This document shows positions 43,501-52,342 of a stretch of 64,000 nucleotides of DNA, piece by piece (position 1 is the first letter of the stretch; the number at the start of each line of letters is the position of its first letter). The position numbers and the translations under genes are program-made. The stretch covers positions 2,209,501 through 2,273,500 of the forward strand of contig NZ_AP024480.1 in NCBI RefSeq assembly GCF_017347585.1. Reading direction: 5' to 3'. The stretch is from Caldicellulosiruptor diazotrophicus. GTDB lineage: Bacteria > Bacillota > Thermoanaerobacteria > Caldicellulosiruptorales > Caldicellulosiruptoraceae. The notes below the pieces were generated by a model that was not told the origin of the DNA, did not search any database, and saw only the letters and a list, made by a program, of their open reading frames with translations.

Positions 43501-44624
43501 AGCTGCTGTCTTTCCTTTTCAAGTTTTTGTGAAGCTGAATTTATCTGGGAAATCTTTTTGTTTTTCTGCTCCTCAAGTTCTCTGAGCTCTTCTTTTATAT
43601 TTAAAAGCTCTTTTTGAAGCTTGAATATGTCACTTTCTTTTATACTTTCAAGCCTCAATGTCAAAGACTCTTGCTCTTTTTTAAGCTCTTCTATTTTTTC
43701 TTCTATCTTAAGCTTTTCTTCTCTATTTTTCTCAACCTCAGTTTGAGCTTTTTCAAGCTCTTTTTTAAGGCTCAAATACTCTTTGCTTTTTTCTAGCACG
43801 CTAAGTATACATTGCGCAAGCAAAAGCTTGTTGTACTCATCATAAACCTTTTTTAACTTTTCCAGCACATCTTTTATGATCTCAAGATTTTTCAGCTCTG
43901 TTTGAATCTTGTCCATGTTTTCTATGGAGTCAGAAAGACTACGCAAGTCTGACTCAGATAGGGCAGGAAGCGACTCTTGCAGCATCCTGCAAACAGTATC
44001 AGGTTTTATATCCCTCGAAAGTTTTGGCGTTCTAATTCGAACAATCAAGTCTATCAAATTTTCAAAGTCCTCTATATTTTCAAAGCCAAACAAGATCTTG
44101 TTAACTTCCTCCATATAATCCTTTCTGCTTGTAAAGACCTTGCCACCATCTCCTATCAGGTTTTCAAACTTCTTCTTAGTAAGTGGAATTTTTTGGTCGC
44201 CTATCTTTTCATAAAAGAAAATGTCAACTCCAAACCTTCTTCCGTCTGTTAGAACAAAATACCACGTATCAGGGCTCGTGCCTCTTTTTGCCCTTATTCC
44301 CATGCCTACGGATACAAATACATTTTGTTTTTTAAACTCAAGAAAAAGATAGGCTATTGCCTCGTTTTTCTGACCTGGTCCCTGATCGCCAAGAACATAA
44401 TCTTCAAGCTTTCGCGCATTTGACCCGAAAGAGTCAAGCCTGGACGGGTGGTAGTTGCCATCTAAAAGTAGCGTAATGAAACTTTGCATTGTCACAGACT
44501 TGCCTGAAGCGTTAGGACCACGAATAAGCATCCTGCCATCGTAAAAATCAAAATACTCCTCGTCATAGTACCAGTAGTTGAAAACTCCGGCTCTGCTTAG
44601 CACCCATCTATTTTCCTTGCTCAT
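40572..44624 (-). CDS. jetC: Wadjet type II JetC, SMC/MukB-like ATPase (TIGR02680-like)
   Basis: About 1,350 residues. Walker A is GPNASGKS (about 36-43), followed by long coiled coils (about 275-480 and 720-1000) with a central hinge-like globular region (about 580-700), and at the C-terminus the ABC signature FSGGEKALSIY and Walker B RIIALDEAFAGVD. This is the plasmid-extruding motor of Wadjet, related to MukB. I use the ATG at 44624 (product MSKENRW), giving a 17-base overlap with jetB; an upstream ATG at 44645 is also in frame. Confidence 0.93.
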   Translation of the reverse strand: MSKENRWVLSRAGVFNYWYYDEEYFDFYDGRMLIRGPNASGKSVTMQSFITLLLDGNYHPSRLDSFGSNARKLEDYVLGDQGPGQKNEAIAYLFLEFKKQNVFVSVGMGIRAKRGTSPDTWYFVLTDGRRFGVDIFFYEKIGDQKIPLTKKKFENLIGDGGKVFTSRKDYMEEVNKILFGFENIEDFENLIDLIVRIRTPKLSRDIKPDTVCRMLQESLPALSESDLRSLSDSIENMDKIQTELKNLEIIKDVLEKLKKVYDEYNKLLLAQCILSVLEKSKEYLSLKKELEKAQTEVEKNREEKLKIEEKIEELKKEQESLTLRLESIKESDIFKLQKELLNIKEELRELEEQKNKKISQINSASQKLEKERQQLIALEEELEKYKRKIKDSVKEGKLLIESIGFQRFLETLDMYLLEQGSLDILKDELSSFLSQVEIALKNYEKLSEIKKDLDGFYKELDMNRAEAQKVEEEIQNLLLQLEEVKNSLKNAISIYFEQNEVFKALDEQRTAIFQAINSCERKGDYGRIYSILDDIYNFHYLAISDTIRRLEFEIETLNGQIKAKKEEIEKIKSQKDDEIILSPQQKKVRDRLLQKGVPFIPFYMAVDFKDGVDEKKKAIIEDALNCLGILNALIVPEKHKDILSDLMDDEKEIILISKPAYFSHLLNQFLEVADFDGPIELKQEVAAVIDSIFATEKDDGIYISEDGRFGSSILKGRTTTCENAKFIGIENRRRYRQMLISQLEDEVQKLSVELDNKKQERNAQKNLVEKLKNERNSFPSLVDLDTAFEMIEEREDRKSKLQKEIEFLEKKIRELLGRENSSQHEISVIATKLSITATKDNFLKLSQEAQKLKSVLVNLENEVEKEKLVSRTLDLRKDQILQIEENIQNLSFDLQVLKTRLEGLELKKIEIEKRLSSDDAHKLFEEQQKAIERLDSIPKEIESFNKNLQEIVAKISRHEALIETKASQLEKAKIEYTNSLEVLKIELSFGFVWKEENIEDESKLLEFAKEKSSFANEFKSKDLNQVFERLISAHYEAQVQIAEFGANLYLKEDEKTGYARYFWTAKKDGRLLSLYEFLERIDFEIIEKKNLITQQERELFEEVLIKDIGRRISSKIMLAQDWVKRMNELMDGMDLSGNLKFRLSWEQKKQELEDELSTAELIGLMSKDLSIATDEDKQKVVRHFRARIERAKRLQDSPDSFRSLYEIMKEILDYRQWFEFRLYYQRGTENRRELTNNAYDKFSGGEKALSIYVPLLAALCAKYQSAASFAPRIIALDEAFAGVDENNIEKMFDLIESLEFDYIMNSQILWGDYKTVPGLCIYELISDRNKGCVLKVKYIWNGYKKVLVEI

Positions 44625-45840
44625 CGTCAAAATACAAACCTCCATCTACATTTATATCTTCTATATCCTCAAAAGCTTTCTCGGTGCTGTTATTTTTCTC
44701 GGAAAGCTGACCATTTGTATCATAGTCCTGATACTCTCCAACAACTCTTAAAAAAATAGGGGATATGGCAAGATATCCATCGTCATTTGTCTTTGCAATA
44801 TTGTGAAGCTGCAAAAACTTTAAAAGTTCTTCAAATATTTTCTCTGTTGACTTTTCTCTCCACTCCTTGTTCCAAAAATGCCCGTATTTTTTCTTGACAT
44901 CCTCCACAATTAGCTTAAAATAGTCAAGCGAAATTTCAAGCATCTCATTTGTAGGCGAAAGTCTCAGCTCCCCTTTTTCAACCCTTTCAAAAAGTTCTCT
45001 TGAGCACAAAAGCAACAAATCGCACAGGTTCGAATGGTCAGGATAGGTATACTTGTAATCACCTTCAACGCTAAGGTAGGCAAACGACTTGAACAGGTGA
45101 AGCTCAAGCTCTGGTACAAACTTTTCAAGGTCCTGTAAAATGGTTGTCTTTTGCTTTTTAATGTAATAAAGTGGTGCTTCACTCTCAAAATCCACAATGC
45201 CATCTATCAAAAGCCCTCTGTAGGCTTTTATTCTCTTTATATCAGTGATTTGGTCAGAAAGTCCATTTGTAAACTTAAACTCGCTATTTAAAATCTCTTC
45301 GACTGACGAATACTCAACAAGGCTTTTAGGAAATGTCCTCATAAAGTACTTTGATAGCCCTGTTGATTCATAAAGTACATCTACATCAGCTCTTTCCACA
45401 AACAGCTCTTGATTGCCATCATCTATCTTAATAAGCCCCATCTTTTCGCAAAACTTAAGCACTCTTATAAGCGACCTTCTGTCAGAATACATCGTCCAGT
45501 CAATTTCCTCATAAGGAAAATTCGACCGTATATACTGCGTGATATCCTCAAGCAAAAACTGAGTGTCTTTGCCCTTGTCCTCTAAAAATGCAAGAACAAG
45601 ACAGAAAAATACATAGTCTTTCGGCTCTTCAAACTCCAAAATCCCCATGTACTCTCTTGGGACAAGGGGTACCTTTTCAAGTCTGACCATGTCAGATGTA
45701 GCATAAAACTTAAGTCCCAGTTTGGAAACTATAAAGTCTTTTAAGCCTTTGTCAATGTTTTTGCACTCATAATAGCTTTCAACATCTTTTTCTTTTAAAA
45801 TCCAAAAGTTGTTAAGTAGCTTTAAAAGTACACTTTTCAT
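44608..45840 (-). CDS. jetB: Wadjet type II JetB (DUF2398/TIGR02678-like)
   Basis: About 410 residues, no signal peptide or membrane segment. It contains winged-helix-like segments and the family's YMGILEFEEPKDYVFFCLVLAFLEDKG block near residue 65-90. In Wadjet, JetB is the KITE-type subunit that bridges the kleisin JetA and the SMC motor. The ATG at 45840 (MKSVLLKLL) lies 22 bases after the jetA stop; an upstream in-frame start would overlap jetA. Its family assignment is supported mainly by position between jetA and jetC and by length. Confidence 0.87.
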   Translation of the reverse strand: MKSVLLKLLNNFWILKEKDVESYYECKNIDKGLKDFIVSKLGLKFYATSDMVRLEKVPLVPREYMGILEFEEPKDYVFFCLVLAFLEDKGKDTQFLLEDITQYIRSNFPYEEIDWTMYSDRRSLIRVLKFCEKMGLIKIDDGNQELFVERADVDVLYESTGLSKYFMRTFPKSLVEYSSVEEILNSEFKFTNGLSDQITDIKRIKAYRGLLIDGIVDFESEAPLYYIKKQKTTILQDLEKFVPELELHLFKSFAYLSVEGDYKYTYPDHSNLCDLLLLCSRELFERVEKGELRLSPTNEMLEISLDYFKLIVEDVKKKYGHFWNKEWREKSTEKIFEELLKFLQLHNIAKTNDDGYLAISPIFLRVVGEYQDYDTNGQLSEKNNSTEKAFEDIEDINVDGGLYFDDEQGK

Positions 45841-45862
45841 CTTTCTATTTTCCTGCCTTTCT

Positions 45863-47326
45863 TTACTCAACAAACTCAATTACATACGCCGGCATCTCAA
45901 GCTCACCATCTGTCGATTTTAGTACACAATATCTTCCATCTTTTGGTCTTACAATTTTAAATCTTTTTCCTGCGTCCGTATTCCCAAAACCTGACGAAAG
46001 TCCTCTTGAGAGCCACACAAGAAGTTTTTTTCTAACCTGTGGAGTCAAAACAGGAAGATTTTCAAACTCAATTCTCCCATCTTTTATAAGCTCAGCAACA
46101 AGCTTTTCTTCCTCTTCAATCTTCTTTTTGTACTCCTCAAACCTTTTCTTCTTGTCTTCAGAAAATTCAGATGCCGGCAAAACCTTGCTCTTTTCCCTCA
46201 CAAGTCTTCCTCTTGAGTGAAGCAAACTCTTCATCGGTGGTACATCAAGAATGCTAAGACTTGCAAGTTCGCTCTGCCTCTTTTCCTCAGCTGCAATGTA
46301 TCGTGGCAAAAGCACACCAAACACAACTGCAGAAAGCTTGTGACATGTAGCTAAATCAAGGTTTGAGAAGATTTTAGCTAAGTGTTTGTACTCTTCCTGC
46401 CTGTTTACTTTGACACTTGACATCTCTGAAAGCCTTGCTGCAAGGTCAGATACTTTTCTTATAAGCCCTTGGATCTGGTCAGAAAGTTTTTCTGCCTGGC
46501 CATGAGGAGCAACAAACCAGAGTTTTATATTGTCAAACCTTGCTTTTATATTTCTTTCTATACTCTCTGGGTCTTTGAATATGTTTTTGGGATGTTCTTT
46601 TTCCTGGGCGATTATGTAGTTCAAAAGCTTTTCAACTTTAGAGTCTTCCAATAACAAAAAGATGGATCTTATTCTTGGAAGATAGTTCTGAAATATAATA
46701 TAGAAGTTGTAAAGGTACTGTACAAGCTTTGACTTGTAGTCCAGAAACTTTTCTCTTATCATGAGATTTTCAGCTTCATACGACTTTAACATTGAAATAT
46801 ACTCAGAATAGCTCTTTTCAATTTCCTCAAATGATCTTGTCAGTTCGTCCCACCAGTCAACTGCTCTTTTTTGTGGGTCTTGCAATATACTATCCACCTG
46901 CTGAAGCAAGAGAAATATCTTCTCAATATGTTTGGGATTTAGCTCTGCTTTTGTGTCCTCTTGAGTTTCAAGTTCAAACAAAAACCTTTCAATCTTAAGT
47001 CCGATATGTGTAAGTTCATACAAAAATCTTTTGTTTTTGAACTCTTCAACAGTCCTGGTCTTTGACGTATCCTGAATTGAATTTAAATTGCCCCACTCAA
47101 CAAGACTTTTCAAGTCCTGTTCGCACATCTGTTCAGTGTAGTCTGCAAACTGTGGGAAACCTTTTAAAAATGTGAATATCTCTTCTTTTGTGAGCCTGTT
47201 TTTGTATTCTAAATGGCACAAAAAACAATATCTCATGATTGTTCTGTATCTTTCTGAGTTAGGCGCTGTGAGGTACTCAAAATATTTGAGTTTGCCCAAA
47301 AGTGGAAATCGAAAATTGTCAATCAT
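45863..47326 (-). CDS. jetA: Wadjet type II JetA (DUF2397/TIGR02677-like)
   Basis: 487 residues. The N-terminal winged-helix region (1-120, NSERYRTIMRYCFLCHLEYKNRLTKEEIFTFL) and long helical middle are characteristic of the DUF2397 family; the protein acts as the kleisin of the Wadjet complex. It is the first gene of jetABCD. A good ribosome-binding site (AAAGGTAG) precedes the ATG, and an extended -10 promoter lies 36 bases upstream. Confidence 0.88.
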   Translation of the reverse strand: MIDNFRFPLLGKLKYFEYLTAPNSERYRTIMRYCFLCHLEYKNRLTKEEIFTFLKGFPQFADYTEQMCEQDLKSLVEWGNLNSIQDTSKTRTVEEFKNKRFLYELTHIGLKIERFLFELETQEDTKAELNPKHIEKIFLLLQQVDSILQDPQKRAVDWWDELTRSFEEIEKSYSEYISMLKSYEAENLMIREKFLDYKSKLVQYLYNFYIIFQNYLPRIRSIFLLLEDSKVEKLLNYIIAQEKEHPKNIFKDPESIERNIKARFDNIKLWFVAPHGQAEKLSDQIQGLIRKVSDLAARLSEMSSVKVNRQEEYKHLAKIFSNLDLATCHKLSAVVFGVLLPRYIAAEEKRQSELASLSILDVPPMKSLLHSRGRLVREKSKVLPASEFSEDKKKRFEEYKKKIEEEEKLVAELIKDGRIEFENLPVLTPQVRKKLLVWLSRGLSSGFGNTDAGKRFKIVRPKDGRYCVLKSTDGELEMPAYVIEFVE

Positions 47327-47361
47327 TGTAAAGTTCTACCTTTCTCAAAATCTTATCTTAA

Positions 47362-47367
47362 ATTATA
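47362..47367 (-). promoter_or_regulatory. Extended -10 promoter element of jetABCD
   Basis: Minus strand TGATATAAT, an extended -10 (TGn-TATAAT); the expected -35 region falls in the terminator of the preceding gene and is poor. Confidence 0.5.
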
Positions 47368-47389
47368 TCACATCTTACCAAACAAAAAA

Positions 47390-47419
47390 GGGGCTGAAAC
47401 ATTTTTTGCATACAGCCCC
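47390..47419 (-). terminator. Terminator between the coiled-coil gene and jetABCD
   Basis: Stem GGGGCTG/CAGCCCC with a 16-base loop followed by TTTTTTG on the minus strand, 8 bases after the coiled-coil gene stop. It makes jetABCD a separate transcription unit. Confidence 0.85.
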
Positions 47420-47426
47420 TCTTATT

Positions 47427-48023
47427 CTAATTTGCTGAAAACACAGCTTTTTTTAGATTGCTGATTTCAACCTCATGCCTGCCAAGAATCTCGTAAAAAA
47501 CCTCAATTTTTACTCTGTTTTCTTTTAACTCTTTTATATCCTTTTTCATCTCTTCCATATTGCCTGAAAGTTGTTTTATAGCAAACTCAATAACAGCAAA
47601 CCTGCCATCAACATATCTTCTCAGTTCTTCATGTTCACGCTTGTCTTGATCAAAATGAGATTGTTGAATCTCTGCCATAAGTTCAAGTTTCTTCTTGAGG
47701 TCTTCAAGCATAATAGAGTTCTTGGTTGTCTCAACCTCAAGCTTGTCAACCCTTTTCTCAAGAGTATCAAGTCTTCTTTCTACTGCACCAAGTCTCTCTT
47801 CTACCCTGTCAAGTCTCTCTTCTACCCTGTCAAGTCTCTCTTCTACCCTGTCAAGTCTCTCTTCTACCCTGTCAAGTCTCTCTTCTACCCTGTCAAGCCT
47901 CTCTTCTACCCTGTCAAGCCTCTCTTCTACCTTGTCAAGCCTTTGTTTTACCTCTTCTAAGCCTTTATCAATGCTATCAACCTTTTCTAACACAAGAGTT
48001 AACATTTGCTTTATCTCATCCAT
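47427..48023 (-). CDS. Coiled-coil protein with seven heptad-repeat copies
   Basis: 198 residues with no membrane segment. Residues about 28-78 consist of seven tandem copies of a VEERLDR heptad, an ideal coiled coil, flanked by similar heptads to about residue 100 (VERRLDTLEKRVDKL). The C-terminal half is also helical and charged. Similar proteins of unknown function are common in Firmicutes and may form rods or trimers. It precedes the Wadjet operon but has its own terminator, so a link is uncertain. The DNA repeat means that copy number can change by slippage. Confidence 0.8.
   Translation of the reverse strand: MDEIKQMLTLVLEKVDSIDKGLEEVKQRLDKVEERLDRVEERLDRVEERLDRVEERLDRVEERLDRVEERLDRVEERLGAVERRLDTLEKRVDKLEVETTKNSIMLEDLKKKLELMAEIQQSHFDQDKREHEELRRYVDGRFAVIEFAIKQLSGNMEEMKKDIKELKENRVKIEVFYEILGRHEVEISNLKKAVFSAN
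47793..47940. repeat. 21-bp tandem repeat, seven copies, inside the coiled-coil gene
   Basis: Nearly identical 21-base units (core CTCTTCTACCCTGTC on the plus strand) encode one heptad each. Because 21 is a multiple of three, gain or loss of a unit keeps the frame. Confidence 0.9.
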
Positions 48024-48117
48024 ATTTTAGCAGCTCCTCTTATCTGGGTTTAAGATTATTATATACTAACACCTATTAATTGTAAATTAACAAATTTTAG
48101 AAATTAAAGAAACAAAT

Positions 48118-49158
48118 TTATCTTCTCAATATCAGCATTGCATCTCCAAAGCTAAAGAACCTGTACCGCATGTCAACTGCAATCTTGTATGCATTCATGA
48201 TTCTTTCATACCCACCAAACGCACAGACAAGCATCATCAAGGTAGTATCCGGAAGATGAAAGTTTGTAACAAGTCCGTCAAGCACTTTAAAGTTATACCC
48301 AGGATAGATGAAGATATCAGTCCAGCCTTTTTTTGCTTTTACTCTTCCTGTTTCATCGCTGCACGACTCTAAAACCCTGCACGATGTTGTTCCAACCGCA
48401 ATGACTCTTTTTCCAAGATCCTTTGCTCTGTTTATTCTGTCTGCAACATCCTGAGAAATTTCATAGTACTCCTCATGCATCCTGTGCTCCTCTACATTTT
48501 CAACCTTAACAGGCTTAAAAGTTCCAAGTCCAACATGCAGTGTCACATACAAAATCTCAACACCTTTTTTTGATATTCTGCTAAGAAGCTCTTCTGTAAA
48601 GTGAAGACCTGCAGTTGGTGCTGCAGCAGAGCCAGGCACTTTGCTGTACACTGTCTGATACCTTGACAGGTCGTCGAGCTCCTCTTTTATATACGGTGGA
48701 AGAGGAATCTTGCCCAGTCTTTCTAAAACCTCTTCAAACACCCCTTCATAATAGAACCTCACAATTCTTGTGCCTTCCTCCTGGTTTACATGCAAAACCT
48801 CGGCTTTTAGCTCTCCATTGCCAAACACAAACTTTCTTCCTTTTCGCGCCTTTTTGCCCGGCCGTGTCATTACCTCCCATGTGTCTATATCAAGCCTTTT
48901 TACAAGTAAAAATTCTATAAAACTGCCTGTGTCCTCTCTTTGCCCAATTAGCCTTGCAGGTATGACCTTTGAGTTATTTAGAACAAGACAGTCACCCTCA
49001 TTTAAATATTCAACTATGTCACGGAAAATTCTGTGTTCAAGACTGCCGTCTGGTAAAATAACCATGAGCCTTGAGCTGTCCCGCGGCTCTACAGGTTTTT
49101 GTGCAATCAGATCATCCGGTAGGTCATAGTGAAAGTCGCTGAGTTTCCATTTTCTCAT
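48118..49158 (-). CDS. queA: S-adenosylmethionine:tRNA ribosyltransferase-isomerase
   Basis: 346 residues, the normal length. QueA transfers the ribosyl part of S-adenosylmethionine to 7-aminomethyl-7-deazaguanine in tRNA, making epoxyqueuosine. Landmarks are [23 protein letters not shown] at the N-terminus, NDTKVIPARL-type [23 protein letters not shown] in the middle and [17 protein letters not shown] near the C-terminus. The ATG overlaps the stop of the SpoIID/LytB gene by four bases. Confidence 0.96.
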   Translation of the reverse strand: MRKWKLSDFHYDLPDDLIAQKPVEPRDSSRLMVILPDGSLEHRIFRDIVEYLNEGDCLVLNNSKVIPARLIGQREDTGSFIEFLLVKRLDIDTWEVMTRPGKKARKGRKFVFGNGELKAEVLHVNQEEGTRIVRFYYEGVFEEVLERLGKIPLPPYIKEELDDLSRYQTVYSKVPGSAAAPTAGLHFTEELLSRISKKGVEILYVTLHVGLGTFKPVKVENVEEHRMHEEYYEISQDVADRINRAKDLGKRVIAVGTTSCRVLESCSDETGRVKAKKGWTDIFIYPGYNFKVLDGLVTNFHLPDTTLMMLVCAFGGYERIMNAYKIAVDMRYRFFSFGDAMLILRR

Positions 49159-50897
49159 CTTTTTTCAATCTCAACTCCTGTGTAATAGTGTTTTATAATT
49201 TGCTTATAATTATAACCACTTTCAGCAAGGCCTTTTGCCCCCCACTGGCTCATTCCAACGCCGTGTCCCCAGCCCTTACCATTGAATGTGTAAGTAGTAG
49301 GAACAAGTGGCACCTTGTCAATGCTACCATCTGGATTTACTACATCTATATATTGCTGTGAATATGTCTGACCTTCAGTTTCAATACCTCCAAAACTCTC
49401 AGATTGGTACACCTCATCATATATCGAAAGATACACACTTTCAGCAGTTTGTGGCAAAAGCTTTTCAGTTTCCTCAAAATTCTGCTTCTGCCCAGCAACC
49501 ACTGCTCTTTTTACACTTCCATCTTCGAACAAAATCTTTTGCCCGCTTATTCTCACTTTTTTCACCTTTCCCCTGCTGTCTACAACAGCTACATCTGCAT
49601 CTGTTGTAATTGTATATGCCTGGCTGTAAAGGCCAAACAAAAGCCGAGTTGCCTCTTTTTGACACTCATATTCGCCTTGTGTACCGATAATTTTTAGCCT
49701 TAAAACTCTTCCTGCCTTTGTATACTCAACCACTTGAACGTCCAAAATATCACCAATATCTATGTTCTTTTTTTTGAGCATATTTTTTATCTCATCTTTA
49801 GTAAACTGAAATAGCCACGACGACTTTGAATTTTTTGCTTCTTTAGAGTTGTCAACAGACCTCAAATACTCAATAGGATACCTCCAAACATTTTCAGAAT
49901 CCTCTGTGGGAATACCGCCTGTTGACGAAAAATATACAGCATCAATTGGATTTCCTTTATAAGTTATAATCTCACCTCTTGTTGCGTCAACAGCTGAAAT
50001 TGCCTGTTTTTCGCCATATGTGCCATCAACAGCACCACCATATACCTGGCAATGGTCTGTCGGACAGAGGTCAAAACCAATTGATAGGTGCCTGCCAAGG
50101 TTTCTCACAGCATACGTTCGGGCAATCACTGCAAATGCTTTTACAGCTTCAACTGGCCACAGCGGGTCAATCTCCATCCTGATAACACCATACAGATATT
50201 CTTCAAGCCTGGTGACGTTTATAACTGTCATATCGCTTGACTTTATCCTCTTAAATTCGGCTCTTCCTCTGAACCACCTGCTACCTATCTTAATCCTCTC
50301 AATACCATTTTGTTTTTGTGGAATCAGCATTAAAAACTTGGTATTTTGCCCGTCAAATCCAAAAATAACTTTGCCACTCTCATCTTTTACAAGAACCATT
50401 GTCTCCGAAGAATAAATGGTTGCACCAGAAAGTTTTGCCGCCAGCTTATTTGCATCGTTTATATTGTCAAAGCAGCCAATCAATATGCTATACCCGCCAT
50501 TTACAAAGCCAACAAAAGCGTCTTTGAATGAAGAAAAACTTTTTAAGCTATTTTCTGCTGTTTTGTATGAAATATACCTTCCAACTGCCACATGATAATT
50601 TGGACCTTCCTGACCATTTTTTTTGTATACATCCTTTGAGACTGTGAGACTATTCTTTTGTGTATTTGAAATTGTAATAAAGTTTTTGTCATCAGAAATA
50701 GCCAAGAAGAGACTTCCTTTTGCCTCAATCTTTACAAAGTCTACCGGGCTTGATTTTTTGTATGTATCAGCATAAAACACACCTATTCTTATCCACTCTG
50801 GAATTTGAGATTGTGAAAATGCGGGTAATATATTGATTGAAGAAAAAACTACAAAAAAGACAATCGCTACTGCCCCGCATAAAAGTTTTTTAACCAT
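49155..50897 (-). CDS. SpoIID/LytB-domain protein with SPOR-like region
   Basis: 580 residues. A signal peptide (1-28) is followed by an N-terminal region, a SPOR-like segment (about 90-150, [21 protein letters not shown] ... [21 protein letters not shown]) and the SpoIID/LytB domain (from about 220, [34 protein letters not shown]). The C-terminal [20 protein letters not shown] is the conserved end of the domain. SpoIID is a lytic transglycosylase acting on denuded peptidoglycan; LytB-type relatives modify amidase activity. Exported, acting on the cell wall. Catalytic Glu is probably that of RMEIDP. Confidence 0.9.
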   Translation of the reverse strand: MVKKLLCGAVAIVFFVVFSSINILPAFSQSQIPEWIRIGVFYADTYKKSSPVDFVKIEAKGSLFLAISDDKNFITISNTQKNSLTVSKDVYKKNGQEGPNYHVAVGRYISYKTAENSLKSFSSFKDAFVGFVNGGYSILIGCFDNINDANKLAAKLSGATIYSSETMVLVKDESGKVIFGFDGQNTKFLMLIPQKQNGIERIKIGSRWFRGRAEFKRIKSSDMTVINVTRLEEYLYGVIRMEIDPLWPVEAVKAFAVIARTYAVRNLGRHLSIGFDLCPTDHCQVYGGAVDGTYGEKQAISAVDATRGEIITYKGNPIDAVYFSSTGGIPTEDSENVWRYPIEYLRSVDNSKEAKNSKSSWLFQFTKDEIKNMLKKKNIDIGDILDVQVVEYTKAGRVLRLKIIGTQGEYECQKEATRLLFGLYSQAYTITTDADVAVVDSRGKVKKVRISGQKILFEDGSVKRAVVAGQKQNFEETEKLLPQTAESVYLSIYDEVYQSESFGGIETEGQTYSQQYIDVVNPDGSIDKVPLVPTTYTFNGKGWGHGVGMSQWGAKGLAESGYNYKQIIKHYYTGVEIEKR

Positions 50898-50960
50898 TTT
50901 TTCTCTCCTTCTTGCTGCAATAAGTTTGTATTTATTAATTTTATTCTATCAAAATCCCTC

Positions 50961-50989
50961 TTGTGAGTCTATTGTAAAAGGAATATAAT
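50961..50989 (+). promoter_or_regulatory. Sigma-A-type promoter of the trk operon
   Basis: TTGTGA (50961-50966), 17-base spacer, TATAAT (50984-50989). It leaves a leader of only about 40 bases, too short for a c-di-AMP riboswitch. Confidence 0.65.
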
Positions 50990-51037
50990 TTAATCTATGA
51001 ATTTTTAAAGGTAATATCAAGTAGGGGTGCAGAAAAA

Positions 51038-51658
51038 TTGTATATAATAGTTGTAGGGTGTGGTAAAGTAGGTTCAACCTTAGCTAAGTCTCTTTCTGAC
51101 GAAGGTCACGATGTTGTTGTAATAGACTCTGATGCCAAAAATTTTGAAAGACTTGGACCTGACTTTAATGGCATGAAGATTCAAGGTGTTGTAATAGATG
51201 AAGACGTTTTAAAACAAGCAGGAATAGAAAAGGCTGATGCGCTTGCAGCTGTTACCCCTGATGACAGTACAAACATTATGGCAGCCCAGATTGCTGAAGA
51301 GATTTACAATGTACCAAAGGTGATAGCAAGAATTTATGACCCGCTCAGAGAAGACATCTTTCACTCTCTTGGACTTGAGACAATCTGTCCTACAACCTTG
51401 GCTGTTGAGTATATAAAATCAATCCTTCTTTCACGCGAGATAAGACACAAGCATAGGTTTGGCAAGGACGATGTGTTTTTCAAATACATCACACCAAAGA
51501 GAGATGATATTGGAAAAGGACTGGACAAAATAATTCTCCCTGAAAATTGCTATCTTTTCGGAATAATTCGAAATGAACACTTTTATTTCAAAAATAAAAA
51601 CATAAGACTTCAGGAAAATGATATTATGGTAGTTGCTGAAAAGAAGGTGAATCAATGA
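51038..51658 (+). CDS. TrkA-like potassium-uptake regulatory protein (first copy)
   Basis: 206 residues with a Rossmann RCK_N domain: VVGCGKVGSTLAKSL (GxGxxG), acidic D at the end of strand 2 (VVVIDSD) and AVTPDDSTNIMAAQIA. A short RCK_C domain follows from about 140. Such proteins bind NAD(H) or ATP and gate TrkH-type channels from the cytoplasm. Start is TTG at 51038 with AGGGGTG upstream. The stop overlaps the ATG of the second copy (ATGA). Having two RCK genes before one trkH is common in Clostridia. Confidence 0.92.
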   Translation: MYIIVVGCGKVGSTLAKSLSDEGHDVVVIDSDAKNFERLGPDFNGMKIQGVVIDEDVLKQAGIEKADALAAVTPDDSTNIMAAQIAEEIYNVPKVIARIYDPLREDIFHSLGLETICPTTLAVEYIKSILLSREIRHKHRFGKDDVFFKYITPKRDDIGKGLDKIILPENCYLFGIIRNEHFYFKNKNIRLQENDIMVVAEKKVNQ

Positions 51659-52320
51659 GAGTTGCTATTATAGGTGGTGGAAAGGTTGGTTATTTTTTGA
51701 CAAAGCTTTTAGCAGAAAGAGGAAGATATCACATAACTGTGATTGAACAGCAGCCAGAACTTTGCAGGAAAGTTGCTGAAGAGTTTTCGAATGTGACTGT
51801 TATAGAAGGTGACGGTACATCTTTGGACACCCTTTCTGATGCAAAGGTTCATAAGTGTGACTTTTTTATTGCCGTAACTGGAAAGGATGAGGACAACCTC
51901 ATATCATGTCAGCTTGCAAAGAAGGTATTTGAAGTAAAAAGAACTATAGCAAGGGCAAACAATCCTAAAAACATAAACGTGATGAAAAGGCTTGGAGTTG
52001 ACAATGTGATATCTTCAACAGACATCATTGCAAAGATAATTGAGCATGAGGTTGAAATAGAACCTCTTTCTGTCCTTGCCACGTTAAAAAATGGGGAGAT
52101 AATAGTTTTTCAAGCTGTTGTTCAGCAAAATTCTCCTGCTGCAAACAAAAAGATTGCTGAGGTACCATTCCCCAAAGAGAGTATAATTGGTGCTATCATG
52201 AGAGAAAATGAGACATTTGTCCCTTCTGGGGACAGCATAATTTTGCCGGGCGATACACTACTTGTAATTGTGAACGAAAGTGCAAAAAGAGAGTTTAAAC
52301 GCCTTATAAGCTCAAAATAA
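51655..52320 (+). CDS. TrkA-like potassium-uptake regulatory protein (second copy)
   Basis: 221 residues with RCK_N (IGGGKVGYFLTKLL, ITVIEQQ with acidic E at the ribose-binding position, GDGTSLDTL, VTGKDEDNLISCQLAKK) and a complete RCK_C (about 140-219, FPKESIIGAIMRENETFVPSGDSIILPGDTLLVI). It probably assembles with the first copy into the gating ring of TrkH. Translationally coupled to the first copy. The ligand of each ring protein cannot be deduced. Confidence 0.93.
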   Translation: MRVAIIGGGKVGYFLTKLLAERGRYHITVIEQQPELCRKVAEEFSNVTVIEGDGTSLDTLSDAKVHKCDFFIAVTGKDEDNLISCQLAKKVFEVKRTIARANNPKNINVMKRLGVDNVISSTDIIAKIIEHEVEIEPLSVLATLKNGEIIVFQAVVQQNSPAANKKIAEVPFPKESIIGAIMRENETFVPSGDSIILPGDTLLVIVNESAKREFKRLISSK

Positions 52321-52342
52321 TGCAAAGGGTGATTTGAACACA

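Noticed and set aside
40095-44252. Several plus-strand frames opposite jetC and jetD
   Set aside because: Low-complexity Ser/Phe/Leu-rich translations that mirror the coiled-coil codons of the real genes.
47793-47940. Regular repeat array that could be mistaken for CRISPR
   Set aside because: The units are contiguous 21-bp copies without spacers and encode heptads of a coiled-coil protein.
47571-48079. Long plus-strand frames opposite the coiled-coil gene
   Set aside because: They are repetitive Leu/Ser/Cys-rich shadows of the 21-bp repeat with no ribosome-binding site.
50990-51037. Possible c-di-AMP riboswitch before the trk operon
   Set aside because: The leader after the predicted promoter is under 50 bases, too short for the ydaO/kimA aptamer, and no matching motif is seen.
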